Assembly (NCBI RefSeq): GCF_001562415.1
Contig: NZ_LOEE01000046.1
Coordinates: 1 to 64,000, forward strand
Direction of reading: 5' to 3'
Source of the DNA: Thermotalea metallivorans
GTDB taxonomy: Bacteria; Bacillota; Clostridia; Peptostreptococcales; Thermotaleaceae
DNA length: 64,000 nt
The translations under genes were made by a program, and so were the position numbers. This document shows positions 16,555 through 28,029 of the stretch, in pieces (position 1 is the first letter of the stretch; each line of letters begins with the position of its first letter). The notes beneath the pieces are model-generated. The model was not told where the DNA came from. It made no database searches and was given only the letters and a program-made list of their open reading frames with translations.

Positions 16555-17349
16555 TTAGAATCGGTCTATGACTACAGCAACCAATAGGACTGTCACCAAA
16601 AGAAAGGCTGCCATATCCCTGCCATGAAAAGATAGTTCCTTCATTCTAGTGCGATTTTCCCCACCACGGTAACATCTGGCTTCCATGGCCATGGCCAATT
16701 CGTCGGCCCTCCTGAAAGCACTGATAAACAGGGGTACCAGCAGAGGTACCAAACTTTTGGCCCGGTTGATAATATTTCCACTTTCAAAATCAGCCCCCCT
16801 TGCCATTTGGGCCTTCATGATCTTATCGGTTTCCTCCAATAGGGTTGGAATAAATCTTAGGGCAATGGTCATCATCATGGCCAGCTCATGGGCGGGCACC
16901 CCAAAACGTTTCAAAGGATCCAACAACTTTTCAATACCATCCGTTAATTGGATAGGAGATGTGGTCAATGTCAGCATCGATGTCCCAATGATCAACAGGA
17001 TCAGTCGTATACCCATAAAAACCGCCTGTATCACACCTTCCTTTGTAACATCCAAAGGCCCCAGCTGATAAATAATTTCTCCTTTGGTCATGAATATATT
17101 GATGCCAAAGGTTAAGATAATAATCAAAAATAATGGCTTCAATCCTCTTACCATAAAGGGGAAAGGTACTTTTGAGAGAAGTACCGAAACTGTCAAGAAA
17201 AGGAGCACGTAGCCATAGGCCACAAAATTTTTTACTAGGAACAAGGCAGTGATATATACAAAGGTAGCCACAATTTTTACCCTTGGATCTAAACGATGAA
17301 TAATTGAATCTACCGGATAGTATTGTCCAATTGTAATATCCCTAAGCAT
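16555..17349 (-). CDS. ecfT: ECF transporter transmembrane subunit EcfT
   Basis: A 264-residue membrane protein with five or six helices. The cytoplasmic coupling motifs typical of EcfT are visible: AQMARGADF (the Ala-Arg-Gly motif) and MAMEARCYRGG. EcfT joins the two ATPases to interchangeable S components for vitamins or metals. It starts 1 bp after ecfA2. No S component is encoded next to it, which fits a group II ECF system that serves several unlinked S subunits. Confidence 0.95.
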   Translation of the reverse strand: MLRDITIGQYYPVDSIIHRLDPRVKIVATFVYITALFLVKNFVAYGYVLLFLTVSVLLSKVPFPFMVRGLKPLFLIIILTFGINIFMTKGEIIYQLGPLDVTKEGVIQAVFMGIRLILLIIGTSMLTLTTSPIQLTDGIEKLLDPLKRFGVPAHELAMMMTIALRFIPTLLEETDKIMKAQMARGADFESGNIINRAKSLVPLLVPLFISAFRRADELAMAMEARCYRGGENRTRMKELSFHGRDMAAFLLVTVLLVAVVIDRF

Positions 17350-17350
17350 A

Positions 17351-18205
17351 TCATTTTCTCCTTAGCCAGTTTAGTATTTCTTGTTTTGCCTCTTCGATGG
17401 TCAAAAGGTCTTCCCGTACGGGTTGCCCCAAATTTTTCAACTTTCTCATCAGGTAAGTAATCTGTGGAACAGCAAGACCTATACTCTCCAACAATTCAAC
17501 ATGTTTAAAGACTTCCCTGGGTGCTCCCGTCAATGCTGCCTTCCCCTGATGCATAACAATAATCCGGTCTACCAATCTTGCAATATCCTCCATGCTGTGG
17601 GAAACCAGAATAATGGTCATTTGATATTTTTTATGGAGATTCTTGATTTGATCCAATATCTCGTCCCTGCCCCTAGGATCCAATCCTGCGGTAGGCTCAT
17701 CCAAAATGAGCACCTCGGGTTTCATGGCCAGCACGCCTGCAATGGCCACCCTGCGTCTTTGCCCTCCACTCAACTCAAAGGGAGATCGATCCTTGACGTC
17801 GGCAAAGGACAGCCCTACCAATTCCATGGCTTCCGTTACCCGTCGATGGATTTCTTCTTCGGATAAGCCTAAGTTCATGGGGCCAAAGGCCACATCCTTA
17901 TAAACAGTTTCTTCAAATAACTGATGCTCCGGATACTGAAAAACAAGTCCCACCTTCTGCCGGACCTCCCGCAACTTTACATCCTTTCCGGTAATATCAA
18001 GACCATTCATGAGAATTTTGCCAGAAGTGGGCTTTAACAAACCGTTAAAATGCTGGATCAATGTAGATTTCCCTGACCCCGTATGGCCGATAAGTCCAAT
18101 AAATTCTCCTGTCCCTATCTCCAGATTGATATGATCAAGGGCTACCGTTTCAAAAGGACTGCCAGGATTATAAACATGGGTTAAATCTTCTATAACAATT
18201 GACAT
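17351..18205 (-). CDS. ecfA2: ECF transporter ATPase EcfA2
   Basis: A 284-residue ABC ATPase. Walker A is GHTGSGKST, the signature is [14 protein letters not shown], Walker B is [13 protein letters not shown], and the H-loop is ILVSHSMED. The start [19 protein letters not shown] is typical of the A2 type. It overlaps ecfA1 by 16 bp, implying coupled translation and equal amounts of the two ATPases. Confidence 0.96.
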   Translation of the reverse strand: MSIVIEDLTHVYNPGSPFETVALDHINLEIGTGEFIGLIGHTGSGKSTLIQHFNGLLKPTSGKILMNGLDITGKDVKLREVRQKVGLVFQYPEHQLFEETVYKDVAFGPMNLGLSEEEIHRRVTEAMELVGLSFADVKDRSPFELSGGQRRRVAIAGVLAMKPEVLILDEPTAGLDPRGRDEILDQIKNLHKKYQMTIILVSHSMEDIARLVDRIIVMHQGKAALTGAPREVFKHVELLESIGLAVPQITYLMRKLKNLGQPVREDLLTIEEAKQEILNWLRRK

Positions 18206-19029
18206 AAGTGTATCACCATCTCATCCACTGTAAGTATATCCCCAGGGACATTTAATCCGCTCTTGATAAGCTGATGGGCTAATTCTGTCACCTGCGGCAC
18301 ATCCAATCCAAGTTTTTTTAAGGTATCCACCTGGGTGAAAACCTCCCTGGGTTTCCCCTCCAAGACAATGTTGCCATTTTCCATAACGATGACACGATCG
18401 GCATTGACAGCCTCGTCCATAAAATGGGTAATATGGACAATTGTGATACCTTCTTCTCTATTTAATCGTTGAATTGTGTCCATGACTTCCCTCCGGCCGG
18501 AAGGGTCCAGCATGGCCGTTGGTTCATCTAAAATAATGCATTTGGGCCGCATGGCAATAATCCCTGCAATAGCAATTCTCTGTTTTTGCCCACCGGACAA
18601 AAGATGGGGTCCTTTTTTCCTATGTTCAGTCATTCCAACAGAACGAAGGGCTTCATCTACCCGAATCCTTATCTCCTTGGGTGGAATTCCCAGGTTTTCA
18701 GGTCCAAAGGCAATATCTTCCTCCACAACGGTAGCTACGATCTGGTTGTCAGGATTTTGAAAAACCATCCCCGCCGTTTGCCGGATATCCCAAACATTTT
18801 TCTCATCGGCAGTATCGAGTCCGCTCACATAGACCTTCCCCCCGCTTGGAAGCAAAAGGGCATTGATATGCTTTGCCATCGTTGACTTCCCTGATCCGTT
18901 ATGCCCAATCACCACAACGAATTCCCCTTGCCTTATACTGAGGGATATTTTCTTTAAAGCCGTCACTTTTTCATTTTCTTCGCTTTTATACACATAAACC
19001 AAATCTTTGATTTCTATGATATTTTCCAT
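18190..19029 (-). CDS. ecfA1: ECF transporter ATPase EcfA1
   Basis: A 279-residue ABC ATPase with Walker [10 protein letters not shown], signature [14 protein letters not shown] and Walker [18 protein letters not shown] start it at ATG 19029 ([14 protein letters not shown]) behind GAGGG; a start 13 codons earlier lacks a ribosome site. It pairs with EcfA2. It lies 300 bp beyond rplQ. Confidence 0.95.
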   Translation of the reverse strand: MENIIEIKDLVYVYKSEENEKVTALKKISLSIRQGEFVVVIGHNGSGKSTMAKHINALLLPSGGKVYVSGLDTADEKNVWDIRQTAGMVFQNPDNQIVATVVEEDIAFGPENLGIPPKEIRIRVDEALRSVGMTEHRKKGPHLLSGGQKQRIAIAGIIAMRPKCIILDEPTAMLDPSGRREVMDTIQRLNREEGITIVHITHFMDEAVNADRVIVMENGNIVLEGKPREVFTQVDTLKKLGLDVPQVTELAHQLIKSGLNVPGDILTVDEMVIHLCQLL

Positions 19030-19329
19030 TCCATCTGCCCTCACATTATGACCTATATAAACATACAATTCGAAAAGTTCATCGATGCTTTTCTTGAAGA
19101 AGAAATTTTTGTATAGTGATTACCTTGTTGTTAGTTATCTGCTGCCAGCTAAAGGTATTCCCCTACATTTCCCATGAATTAGAACAAAGTCTTCCGTTAG
19201 AAGATTTAAGGGAAGACTCTATGGAAATACATGAGGGAAATTATAACTTATCTGCAATTTATGAAAGTGCATCATTTGCTATGTGTTATAATAAAGGGAC
19301 TAAGCTTGCCACTTAATCCCTGTTCTGCA
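19030..19329. other. 300-bp rplQ-ecfA1 intergenic region
   Basis: No convincing gene or strong promoter is visible. An imperfect hairpin lies at 19188-19218 (AGTCTTCC / GGAAGACT), followed on the minus strand only by TTTG, so it is at best a weak terminator. Whether ecfA1 has its own promoter here cannot be decided by eye. Confidence 0.5.
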
Positions 19330-19671
19330 TTACACCAGCTCTAATATAACCATTTCCGCTGCATCTCCTCTGCGAGGTCCCAGCTTCATGATTCTTGTAT
19401 AGCCACCATTTCTTTCTTTGTATTTGGGTGCAATTTCATCAAATAGGTTCTTCACTACTGTCTCATCAAATACATACGCCAATACTTGTCGTCTGGCATG
19501 AAGATCTCCTCTTTTTGCAAGGGTAATCATTTTTTCAGCCATCTTGCGGGTTTCTTTTGCCCTCATTTCAGTAGTTTGAATTCGTCCTTCTCTTAACAGA
19601 CTTGTAACAAGATTTCTCAGCATTAAATTTCTGTGATCTGTGGGACGGCCTAATTTACGATGTCCTGCCAT
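19330..19671 (-). CDS. rplQ: Large subunit ribosomal protein bL17
   Basis: A 113-residue protein beginning [19 protein letters not shown], the L17 hallmark, and ending with EMVILELV. It follows rpoA by 24 bp and closes the alpha operon. Confidence 0.98.
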   Translation of the reverse strand: MAGHRKLGRPTDHRNLMLRNLVTSLLREGRIQTTEMRAKETRKMAEKMITLAKRGDLHARRQVLAYVFDETVVKNLFDEIAPKYKERNGGYTRIMKLGPRRGDAAEMVILELV

Positions 19672-19695
19672 GTCTTTCCCTCCTTTTGACCTATT

Positions 19696-20643
19696 TTACT
19701 CATCACTAGGTTTTAAGTCTAAGCCAAGTTCCTGAAGCTTCTGTTGTACTTCTTCAAGGGATTTTTTACCTAGATTTCTTACTTTCATCATATCTTCTTC
19801 TGTTTTCTGTGTCAGTTCCTGCACAGTATTAATTCCTGCTCTCTTTAGACAGTTGTAGGATCTGACAGAAAGATCAAGCTCTTCTATGGTCATTTCCAAT
19901 ACTTTTTCTTTCTTATCTTCTTCTTTTTCTACCATAATTTCTACATTGTCAATATGGCTAGTCAGATTAATGAATAAATTTAAATGTTCATTCATAATCT
20001 TTGCTCCGAGGGAAGCTGCTTCATCGGGCTTAATACTTCCGTCTGTCCATATCTCTAACGTAAGCTTATCATAATCCGTAACCTGCCCGACCCTTGTATT
20101 TTCAACATAATAACTTACTTTATTAACGGGTGTGTAGATAGAGTCCACAGGAATGATAGCAATCGGCATATGCTCTGTTTTATTATTTTCTGCAGGCACA
20201 TATCCTCTGCCTCTGTTTAAGGAGATTTCCATCACAAGTTTTGCATCATCCTCAAGGGTGGCGATATGCAAATCAGGGTTTAATATCTCCACATCGGCAT
20301 CTGCAATGATATCTCCTGCCGTAACCTTTCCGGGTCCCTTTGCATCAATCCGAACAATTTTCGGTCCATCTGCATGCATTTTGGCAGATAAGCTTTTTAA
20401 ATTCAGGATAATTTCCGCTACGTCCTCTTTTACTCCGGGAACCGTTGAAAACTCATGAAGTACACCTTCAATTTTGACAGATGTCACTGCTACACCGGGT
20501 AAAGAGGAAAGAAGTATCCTGCGCAAGCTGTTGCCTAATGTAATCCCATAACCTCTCTCGAGGGGTTCCACCACAAATTTCCCATAAGTATTGTCCGGAC
20601 TTAACTCTACACATTCTATTTTTGGCTTTTCGATTTCTATCAT
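19696..20643 (-). CDS. rpoA: RNA polymerase alpha subunit
   Basis: A 315-residue subunit. The N-terminal dimerisation domain includes [22 protein letters not shown]; a linker near residue 230 leads to the C-terminal domain ([35 protein letters not shown]) that contacts UP elements and activators. Length and context (rpsD before, rplQ after) are canonical. Confidence 0.98.
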   Translation of the reverse strand: MIEIEKPKIECVELSPDNTYGKFVVEPLERGYGITLGNSLRRILLSSLPGVAVTSVKIEGVLHEFSTVPGVKEDVAEIILNLKSLSAKMHADGPKIVRIDAKGPGKVTAGDIIADADVEILNPDLHIATLEDDAKLVMEISLNRGRGYVPAENNKTEHMPIAIIPVDSIYTPVNKVSYYVENTRVGQVTDYDKLTLEIWTDGSIKPDEAASLGAKIMNEHLNLFINLTSHIDNVEIMVEKEEDKKEKVLEMTIEELDLSVRSYNCLKRAGINTVQELTQKTEEDMMKVRNLGKKSLEEVQQKLQELGLDLKPSDE

Positions 20644-20722
20644 TAACTTGACCCTCCTTATAAATTTTCTATCTATAACTTCATGAGGGTAACTGATTCT
20701 AAAACTATCACTAGCCTATATA

Positions 20723-21343
20723 TTATCTGGAATACAACTCTACAATTAAATGCTCAGCGATTGGTATATCAATATCTTCTCTTGTCGGAAGTGAAACCAC
20801 TTTGCCCTCTAGATTTTCATAGTTTACTTGCACCCAATTTGGCACATTTACAGCAATTTCTGCTCTTTCCTTAAACTTCACTGAGCTCATACTCTTTTCC
20901 CTTACTTTGATTGCGTCGCCCACAGAAACCAAGTAAGATGGAATATCCACTTTATTGCCGTTTACACTAAAATGTCCGTGTCTTACCAATTGTCTAGCTT
21001 CTTTCCTGGATGCAGCAAAACCCATTCTGTATACTACGTTATCTAGTCTCATTTCCAACAGCCTTAACAAGTTTTCACCCGTAATGCCTGGCATTTTTTC
21101 TGCCCTTTCAAATAAGTGTCTGAATTGGGTTTCGAGTATGCCATAGAATCTCTTTGCTTTTTGCTTTTCTCTTAGTTGAAGTCCATAGTTAGAAAGCTTC
21201 TTTCTATTTTGCCCGTGCTGTCCGGGTGCATATCCTCTTCTTGCAATTGCACATTTATCTGTATAGCATCTTTCGCCCTTTAAGTATAACTTTTGTCCTT
21301 CTCGACGACAAAGTCTACAAACTGGTCCCGTATATCTTGCCAT
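20723..21343 (-). CDS. rpsD: Small subunit ribosomal protein uS4, zinc type
   Basis: A 206-residue protein whose N-terminus has a Cys4 zinc site ([18 protein letters not shown] then CYTDKC pattern) and whose second half has an S4 RNA-binding domain ([26 protein letters not shown]). S4 starts 30S assembly. In B. subtilis rpsD stands alone; here it lies between rpsK and rpoA as in many Clostridia. Confidence 0.98.
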   Translation of the reverse strand: MARYTGPVCRLCRREGQKLYLKGERCYTDKCAIARRGYAPGQHGQNRKKLSNYGLQLREKQKAKRFYGILETQFRHLFERAEKMPGITGENLLRLLEMRLDNVVYRMGFAASRKEARQLVRHGHFSVNGNKVDIPSYLVSVGDAIKVREKSMSSVKFKERAEIAVNVPNWVQVNYENLEGKVVSLPTREDIDIPIAEHLIVELYSR

Positions 21344-21367
21344 TATCCTTACACCTCCTAATCCTAA

Positions 21368-21769
21368 TTAAACTCTTCTGCGCTTTGGCGGTCTGCAACC
21401 ATTATGGGGCACCGGTGTAACGTCTTTGATCAGGTTGATCTCTAAGCCTGCCGCCTGTAATGATCTGATTGCCGCTTCACGACCAGCTCCTGGTCCCTTC
21501 ACATATACTTCTACCGTTCTTAACCCGTGTTCCATTGCAGCCTTTGCTGCCGTTTCTGCTGCCATCTGGGCAGCAAATGGAGTAGATTTTCTTGAACCCT
21601 TAAAGCCAAGCGCACCGGCACTTGCCCATGAAATCGCATTGCCTTGTAAGTCAGTAAGGGTAACAATTGTATTGTTAAAAGTTGACTGAATATGAGCTTG
21701 CCCACGTTCTATATTTTTACGTTCGCGTCTTCTCTTACGAACTTTTTTTACTGCCTTTTTCGCTACCAT
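21368..21769 (-). CDS. rpsK: Small subunit ribosomal protein uS11
   Basis: A 133-residue protein with [20 protein letters not shown] and the end [18 protein letters not shown]. It forms part of the platform near the E site. It lies 20 bp after rpsM. Confidence 0.98.
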   Translation of the reverse strand: MVAKKAVKKVRKRRRERKNIERGQAHIQSTFNNTIVTLTDLQGNAISWASAGALGFKGSRKSTPFAAQMAAETAAKAAMEHGLRTVEVYVKGPGAGREAAIRSLQAAGLEINLIKDVTPVPHNGCRPPKRRRV

Positions 21770-21789
21770 ATGCCTTTACCCTCCTTTAT

Positions 21790-22161
21790 CTATTTCTTTT
21801 TCTTACGGCCAACAGTCTTTCTAGGTCCTTTTCTTGTTCTAGCGTTTGTCTTTGTTCTTTGACCTCTTACCGGCAAGTTTCTTCTATGACGAATACCTCT
21901 ATAACAGCCGATTTCTTTTAATCGCTTAATGTTTAAAGCGATTTCACGTCGAAGATCTCCTTCTACCTTATACTCATTGTCGATAATTTGTCTTAGCTTA
22001 CCTACTTCTTCCTCTGTAAGGTCTCTTACCCTTGTATCAGGATTGATACCTGCTTTTTCCAAAATTATGTTGGATGTTTTTCTTCCGATACCAAAAATAT
22101 ATGTTAAGCCTATTTCTACCCTTTTCTCTCTTGGTAAGTCAACGCCTGCGATTCTAGCCAT
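21790..22161 (-). CDS. rpsM: Small subunit ribosomal protein uS13
   Basis: A 123-residue protein beginning [20 protein letters not shown] and ending with the basic tail [17 protein letters not shown] that reaches the decoding-centre tRNA. Start chosen at ATG 22161, behind AGGAGGTG; the open frame extends 19 codons upstream but without family similarity. It is separated from rpmJ by 309 bp. Confidence 0.98.
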   Translation of the reverse strand: MARIAGVDLPREKRVEIGLTYIFGIGRKTSNIILEKAGINPDTRVRDLTEEEVGKLRQIIDNEYKVEGDLRREIALNIKRLKEIGCYRGIRHRRNLPVRGQRTKTNARTRKGPRKTVGRKKKK

Positions 22162-22470
22162 TTTTATCTTACACCTCCTAAACTTTACGCCTTGATATCC
22201 TAATGAAAATCCGCACAAAATCCTCTATAAAGTTTTCCATAGAAGATTTTGCTTTCGTGGGTTGCAGGAATTACAAAATGCTCCACTGCCTGTGGAGGAA
22301 CTATAATCTCCCGTCCCCTATCAAAAATATAGTATATATTCTTATTAGTAATAAGTAGATTAATGTCCATAAAGGCATTAACCCAGCCGCGCCTTATTTA
22401 CTAATATACACAACTTTTAATTATACTAAATTGCATTGTAAAATACCAGCTTTTTTTCAGAGAAGCCAGC
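22162..22470 (-). promoter_or_regulatory. Long structured leader or promoter region before rpsM
   Basis: Gaps elsewhere in this cluster are mostly under 40 bp, but this one is 309 bp with no gene. On the minus strand it shows a -10-like TATAAT near 22421 with no clear -35. It also has a hairpin TTAATGCC/GGACATTAA, a perfect palindrome CTTATTAGTAATAAG at 22341-22355, a hairpin CCTCCAC/GTGGAGC near 22281-22297, and an 11-bp stem AAAATCTTCTA/TAGAGGATTTT at about 22217-22250. A separate transcription start with regulatory structure for rpsM-rpsK-rpsD-rpoA-rplQ is likely but not proven. Confidence 0.45.
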
Positions 22471-22584
22471 TTAACCTTGCTTTTGCTTATGCTTAGGATT
22501 TTCGCAGATCACCATGACTCTTCCTTTTCGTTTGATGATCTTGCATTTTTCACATATTGGTTTCACTGATGGTCTAACCTTCAC
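22471..22584 (-). CDS. rpmJ: Large subunit ribosomal protein bL36, zinc type
   Basis: A 37-residue protein, [20 protein letters not shown] and onward, with the zinc ligands C-x2-C, Cys and His (ICENPKH). It starts with GTG at 22584 behind GGAGGG. It lies 16 bp after infA, the usual infA-rpmJ pair. Confidence 0.96.
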   Translation of the reverse strand: MKVRPSVKPICEKCKIIKRKGRVMVICENPKHKQKQG

Positions 22585-22600
22585 TGTTATCCCTCCTTAA

Positions 22601-22819
22601 TCACTTACCGCGCCAAGTTATTCTGCCTCTGGTCAAATCATAAGGTGATAATTCTAATGTCACTTTATCACCAGGCAATATCCGAATGAAATTCATTCTA
22701 AGCTTACCGGAAATATGGGCCAATATCTCATGGCCATTTTCTAATTTTACTTTAAACATGGCATTCGGCAGGGCTTCAACAACTATTCCCTGTACCTCAA
22801 TCACATCATCCTTTGCCAT
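22601..22819 (-). CDS. infA: Translation initiation factor IF-1
   Basis: A 72-residue S1-like OB-fold protein: [20 protein letters not shown] through [13 protein letters not shown], almost invariant in bacteria. It occupies the 30S A site during initiation. It follows the KOW protein by 27 bp. Confidence 0.98.
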   Translation of the reverse strand: MAKDDVIEVQGIVVEALPNAMFKVKLENGHEILAHISGKLRMNFIRILPGDKVTLELSPYDLTRGRITWRGK

Positions 22820-22846
22820 TCGGAAATCAGACCTCCTATTCCTGGG

Positions 22847-23134
22847 TTAACTAAGCCCCAGTTTTTCCAGTTCACGCCTAAGAAGTAAATTGCTAATCTT
22901 TCCTTTGTTTTTGATCTGCTGTTTCACTTCTTCGGAGATAATATTATATTTGGCCAAATGTCGAACTTTTTTTTTCTTTGGCTTATCTGCTTTCCTCAAA
23001 TCTCCGTCAGCAATCAAAACATATTGATGGTCTACGATACCAATTACAATAAAAACCCGATCCTTGTCTCTGCCTGCTTTGGACTTTACAACTTGGCCAA
23101 TTGATACCTCAAGGGTTGTATCCACCTGCTTCAC
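22847..23134 (-). CDS. KOW-domain RNA-binding protein (L14e-like)
   Basis: A 95-residue protein with an N-terminal KOW motif, EVSIGQVVKSKAGRDKDRVF (about residues 8-28), then a strongly basic middle KADKPKKKKVRHLAKYN. This small protein is regularly found between map and infA in Bacillus and Clostridia and resembles eukaryotic/archaeal L14e. Its exact role is not established. It follows map by 13 bp. Confidence 0.85.
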   Translation of the reverse strand: MKQVDTTLEVSIGQVVKSKAGRDKDRVFIVIGIVDHQYVLIADGDLRKADKPKKKKVRHLAKYNIISEEVKQQIKNKGKISNLLLRRELEKLGLS

Positions 23135-23147
23135 CTCTTTATCTAAT

Positions 23148-23894
23148 CTAAAGATTTGTCAGAATCACCGGTTCATCTTTTGTGATCGCTACTGTATGCT
23201 CATAATGGGCCGACATTTTACCGTCCATTGTCACAACTGTCCAGTTATCCAGCAATGTCTTTACGTTATAAGTTCCCATGTTTACCATGGGCTCGATGGC
23301 CAATACCATTCCCTCCATCAGCCTTGGGCCCTTTCCCGGCGGGCCAAAGTTGGGGATCTGAGGGTCTTCATGCATCTTCTGGCCGATTCCGTGACCTACG
23401 AAGTCTCTGACAACAGAAAAACCGTTGCTTTCCACATGGGTCTGAATTGCATGGGAAATATCCGATAGACGGTTCCCTTCCCTGCAAAATTTCAATCCCT
23501 CATAAAAACTTTGCCTTGTTACTTCAATCAGCTTCAAGGCTTCTTCGCTCACCTGTCCTACAGGATGGGTTTTGGCCGCATCCCCATAATATCCATGATA
23601 AACCGCACCGATATCTATACTAATAATATCGCCATCTTTTAATGTTTTTAATCCCGGTATTCCGTGAACTACTTCCTCATTGACAGAGGTACATATGCTT
23701 GCAGGAAACCCGTGGTATCCCTTAAAAGCCGGTATCGCTTTATGCCTTAATATTTCCCGTTCAGCAATTTCATCTAATTCCTTTGTCGTGATCCCTGGTT
23801 TGACTGCATCTTTTAGTACTTCATGAACATAGGCTACAATTTTGCCTGCTTCCCGCATATATTCAACTTCCTTGTTTGACTTAAGAATAATCAT
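23148..23894 (-). CDS. map: Type I methionine aminopeptidase
   Basis: A 248-residue enzyme that removes the initiator methionine. Metal ligands are in [20 protein letters not shown] (two Asp), [18 protein letters not shown] (His), EPMVN and EHTVAITKD (two Glu). Start chosen at ATG 23894, four bases after the adk stop; an earlier in-frame start would run into adk. The order secY-adk-map-KOW-infA is conserved. Confidence 0.97.
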   Translation of the reverse strand: MIILKSNKEVEYMREAGKIVAYVHEVLKDAVKPGITTKELDEIAEREILRHKAIPAFKGYHGFPASICTSVNEEVVHGIPGLKTLKDGDIISIDIGAVYHGYYGDAAKTHPVGQVSEEALKLIEVTRQSFYEGLKFCREGNRLSDISHAIQTHVESNGFSVVRDFVGHGIGQKMHEDPQIPNFGPPGKGPRLMEGMVLAIEPMVNMGTYNVKTLLDNWTVVTMDGKMSAHYEHTVAITKDEPVILTNL

Positions 23895-23898
23895 TGGC

Positions 23899-24561
<663 letters not shown>

Positions 24562-24613
24562 TTATGATTAAGTATAAGCCATGGGGAAGTTTCCCCATGT
24601 CCCTACTCACAGT

Positions 24614-25891
24614 TTATTTTAAAAACCCTTGATAATGTCTCATCATCATTTGTGCTTCAATTTGCTTCATTGTCTCTATTGCTACCCCTACGGCAATCAG
24701 TAGGCTCGTTCCGCCAAAGGTCATTTGAATGCTTGTAAATTTCAGCATCAGTGTCGGAATTACTGCAATGATTGCCAAGAATATGGCGCCTGCCAGTGTA
24801 ATTCGCGTTAAGACTCTATCTAAATATTCAGCCGTTGGTTTCCCTGGCCTGATTCCCGGAATAAAGCCTCCATGCTGTTTCATATTGTCCGCTACCTGTT
24901 GGGGATTGAATGTAACGGCCGTATAGAAATATGTGAAGAATATAATCAGCATCATATTTAAAATAGAGTATACCCAGATTCCGGGATTTCCTGCCGGTGA
25001 AAGCCATTTTTCAACCCAGTTGGAGAAGGCGCCGCCCCGGAAGAAATAAGTAATCGTCAACGGGAATTGCAGTAGAGAAATTGCAAAGATTACCGGAATT
25101 ACTCCCGCTTGATTTACTTTTAAAGGTATATGGGTGCTGTGCCCCCCATACATTTTTCTTCCCACAACTCTTTTGGCATACTGTACCGGTATTTTTCTCG
25201 TCCCTTGTTGGATTGCCACAACGCCTGCAATGATGATCACAGCCAAAACGGTAAACAGAAGTACGTTGAAAATACTTACTTCTCCAATTTTCATCTTTTG
25301 TACTGTTTGGATAATCCCCACAGGAACTCTGGAAACAATTCCTGTAAAAATGATTAAGGAGATGCCGTTTCCGATGCCGTTTTCCGTGATTTGCTCCCCT
25401 AACCACATGAGGAAAGCTGTACCTGCCGTGAGCGTAATCACAACTACGGATACAGAAAAGAAGTCTCTTTCGATCAACGCTTGATTAAATAATCCCACGC
25501 TCACACCAGTTGCTTGGATTAACGCCAATACAATGGTTCCATATCGTGTATACTGTGCTATCTTTTTTCTTCCTTCTTCTCCTTCCTTTGCCAATGCTTC
25601 CAGGCTGGGAATGGCAATGGTGAGAAGCTGAAGAATGATGGATGCGGTAATATAGGGTGAAATACTTAATGCAAAGATGGTGAAATTGCCAAAGGCTCCT
25701 CCGGAGATGAGATTGAAGAAACTAAATAATCCGTTTTCCCCTTGCTCAAATAATTTTGCCAGTACGGCCTTATTCATTCCCGGTACCGGAATGGTTGAAC
25801 CTAGCCGAAATATGACTAGCATCAATAAAGTATATAGTATTCTTCTTTTCAAATCAGGAATTTTCCAAGCATTTCTTAGGGTTGATAGCAC
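24614..25891 (-). CDS. secY: Preprotein translocase channel SecY
   Basis: A 425-residue protein with ten membrane helices. Landmarks are RLGSTIPVPGMN near the N-terminus, EQITENGIGNGISLIIF, GKPTAEYLDRVLTRITLAGA, and the C-terminal RHYQGFLK. It forms the Sec channel with SecE (encoded at 51.8 kb). It starts 1 bp after rplO. Confidence 0.98.
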   Translation of the reverse strand: MLSTLRNAWKIPDLKRRILYTLLMLVIFRLGSTIPVPGMNKAVLAKLFEQGENGLFSFFNLISGGAFGNFTIFALSISPYITASIILQLLTIAIPSLEALAKEGEEGRKKIAQYTRYGTIVLALIQATGVSVGLFNQALIERDFFSVSVVVITLTAGTAFLMWLGEQITENGIGNGISLIIFTGIVSRVPVGIIQTVQKMKIGEVSIFNVLLFTVLAVIIIAGVVAIQQGTRKIPVQYAKRVVGRKMYGGHSTHIPLKVNQAGVIPVIFAISLLQFPLTITYFFRGGAFSNWVEKWLSPAGNPGIWVYSILNMMLIIFFTYFYTAVTFNPQQVADNMKQHGGFIPGIRPGKPTAEYLDRVLTRITLAGAIFLAIIAVIPTLMLKFTSIQMTFGGTSLLIAVGVAIETMKQIEAQMMMRHYQGFLK

Positions 25892-25892
25892 C

Positions 25893-26333
25893 TTAGATCA
25901 CCTCTGCCTTTCCTCCAGCCGCTTCGATCTTCTCAATTGCTGACTGACTGAATTTGTGAGCCTGCACAATTACTTTCTTTTGCAATTCTCCTTCGCCCAG
26001 AATTTTTACCCCATCAACAATTTTACGGATTACTCCCGATTCCAGTAATAATTCCGGCGTAACAGTTGTGCCATCATCAAATCTGTTCAGCGCATCTATA
26101 TTCACAATAGCCCATTCTTTCTTAAACGGGTTGTTGAAACCTCTCTTTGGCAGTCTTCTATATAGAGGCATTTGTCCACCTTCAAATCCAGGTCTTACAC
26201 CGCCGCCAGAACGGGCTCCTTGTCCTTTTTGTCCGCGGCCACCTGTTTTTCCTTGTCCAGTAGCAGTACCTCTACCCAATCTTTTTCTATTTTTTGTTGA
26301 ACCCTCAGCCGGTCTTAACTCATGCAGTTTCAT
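25893..26333 (-). CDS. rplO: Large subunit ribosomal protein uL15
   Basis: A 146-residue protein with the glycine-rich N-terminus [20 protein letters not shown] and [18 protein letters not shown]. Full length; 17 bp after rpmD. Confidence 0.98.
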   Translation of the reverse strand: MKLHELRPAEGSTKNRKRLGRGTATGQGKTGGRGQKGQGARSGGGVRPGFEGGQMPLYRRLPKRGFNNPFKKEWAIVNIDALNRFDDGTTVTPELLLESGVIRKIVDGVKILGEGELQKKVIVQAHKFSQSAIEKIEAAGGKAEVI

Positions 26334-26350
26334 GGTTACACCTCCTTAGC

Positions 26351-26533
26351 CTATATTTCTTCTACTACTACAAGATGTTTCACTTGATCAATCATTCCTC
26401 GGATTTGAGGATTATCTGGCTTTTCTACGACTTGTCTGATTTTTTTAAGACCTAAAGCCTCCACTGTTTTTTTGTGTTTAGGCAGAATGCCGATGGTGCT
26501 TCTTACTAAAGTAATTTTTAACTTATTCGCCAA
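26351..26533 (-). CDS. rpmD: Large subunit ribosomal protein uL30
   Basis: A 60-residue protein, [20 protein letters not shown] through [10 protein letters not shown]. Full family length; 12 bp after rpsE. Confidence 0.97.
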   Translation of the reverse strand: MANKLKITLVRSTIGILPKHKKTVEALGLKKIRQVVEKPDNPQIRGMIDQVKHLVVVEEI

Positions 26534-26545
26534 GGCTCTTCCCCC

Positions 26546-27052
26546 CTAACCTAATAGTTCCTCTACGGATTTACCTCTTAATCTAGCAACTTCTTCTACT
26601 GTTTTAAGCTGCTTTAAGCCTTCAATCGTAGCGTTAACCATATTTCTTGAGTTATTTGTACCTAATGATTTGGCTCTGACGTCTTTAATCCCTGCAAGCT
26701 CAAGGACAGCTCTTACTGGACCACCGGCGATTACTCCGGTACCCTCTTGGGCTGGCATTAATAATACTTTTCCTGCCCCGAAATGTCCTTGGATTGGATG
26801 AGGAATCGTCGTTCCTACTCTTGGTACATAGATTAGGTTCTTCTTCGCATCTTGAATTCCTTTTCTGATGGCATCCGGAATTTCCATGGCCTTGCCAGTT
26901 CCGATGCCCACATGGCCATTTTCGTCTCCGACAACGACTAATGCACTGAATCGGAAGGTTCTACCACCTTTTACAACCTTTGTTACACGGCCGATATTTA
27001 CAACTGTCTCTTTTAAGTCCAGTTTGCTAGCATCAATAATCTGACGTCTCAT
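26546..27052 (-). CDS. rpsE: Small subunit ribosomal protein uS5
   Basis: A 168-residue protein with an N-terminal double-stranded RNA-binding fold ([20 protein letters not shown]) and C-terminal [20 protein letters not shown]5 acts in decoding fidelity; mutations near the loop after [13 protein letters not shown] give spectinomycin resistance in other species. Confidence 0.98.
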   Translation of the reverse strand: MRRQIIDASKLDLKETVVNIGRVTKVVKGGRTFRFSALVVVGDENGHVGIGTGKAMEIPDAIRKGIQDAKKNLIYVPRVGTTIPHPIQGHFGAGKVLLMPAQEGTGVIAGGPVRAVLELAGIKDVRAKSLGTNNSRNMVNATIEGLKQLKTVEEVARLRGKSVEELLG

Positions 27053-27069
27053 TCATTTCCCTCCTTCTG

Positions 27070-27438
27070 TTAGAATTGTAGTCCAGCTTCTCTTGCCGCT
27101 TCCGCCAATTCCTTGATTCTACCATGATAAATGTATCCGCCTCTATCAAAAACAACCTTATCGATTCCCTTGTCTAAAGCCCTCTTTGCAACAAATTCGC
27201 CCACTAATTTCGCCGCTTCTTTGTTTCCTCCGTAATTGACTTTTTCTTTAATCTCTTTATCTAAAGTGGAAGCAGAAACTAGAGTTGAACCTGTTGTATC
27301 GTCAATGATTTGCGCATACATGTTGCTTAAGCTTCTGTATACACTTAATCTTGGACGCTCAGGAGTTCCGAATACTTTTCTACGTACTCTTAGATGTCTG
27401 ATTTTTCTTTTTGCATTTTTGCTCTCCTTTTTAATCAC
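27070..27438 (-). CDS. rplR: Large subunit ribosomal protein uL18
   Basis: A 122-residue 5S rRNA-binding protein with [20 protein letters not shown] and [20 protein letters not shown]. It lies 17 bp after rplF. Confidence 0.98.
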   Translation of the reverse strand: MIKKESKNAKRKIRHLRVRRKVFGTPERPRLSVYRSLSNMYAQIIDDTTGSTLVSASTLDKEIKEKVNYGGNKEAAKLVGEFVAKRALDKGIDKVVFDRGGYIYHGRIKELAEAAREAGLQF

Positions 27439-27455
27439 TTCCTATCACTCCTTTC

Positions 27456-27998
27456 CTACTTCTTACCTGTTTTACCTTCCTTACGTCTTACTGCTTCATC
27501 GGCATATCGGATACCTTTGCCTTTATATGGCTCCGGTTCTCTCCATTCTCTAATCTTTGCAGCATAGTTTCCTACCAGTTGCTTATCAATCCCCTTGACA
27601 ATAATTTCGTTGGGATTGGGAACCTCTGTTGTAATCCCCGGAGGATCAATCATTTCTACAGGGTGAGAGAAGCCTAAGTTTAATGTAAGCTTATTCCCCT
27701 GCTTCGCAGCACGGTAACCAACGCCTACTACTTGAAGCTTTTTCTCATATCCCTTCGTAACACCTTCTACCATATTGTTGATAAGTGTACGGCTTAATCC
27801 GTGTAATGATCTGTGGATTTTATTGTTTGTCGGTCTTTCAACAATAAGTTCATTATTTTCTATATGAATCTTCATGTCTTTATTGATTTGCTCTTGCAAT
27901 TGTCCTTTTGGGCCTTTCACCGTAACCAGATTTTTGCTGTCAACATGTACTTCAACGCCCTGGGGTATTGTGATTGGTTTTCTTCCTATTCTTGACAT
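27456..27998 (-). CDS. rplF: Large subunit ribosomal protein uL6
   Basis: A 180-residue protein of two related domains; start [19 protein letters not shown] and conserved end [20 protein letters not shown]. It lies near the factor-binding site of the 50S subunit. Confidence 0.98.
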   Translation of the reverse strand: MSRIGRKPITIPQGVEVHVDSKNLVTVKGPKGQLQEQINKDMKIHIENNELIVERPTNNKIHRSLHGLSRTLINNMVEGVTKGYEKKLQVVGVGYRAAKQGNKLTLNLGFSHPVEMIDPPGITTEVPNPNEIIVKGIDKQLVGNYAAKIREWREPEPYKGKGIRYADEAVRRKEGKTGKK

Positions 27999-28029
27999 CG
28001 CTGCACCTCCTATACCTTAAAATTATCTA

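Noticed and set aside
19116-19316. 66-codon plus-strand frame between ecfA1 and rplQ
   Set aside because: No convincing ribosome site and no recognisable motif.
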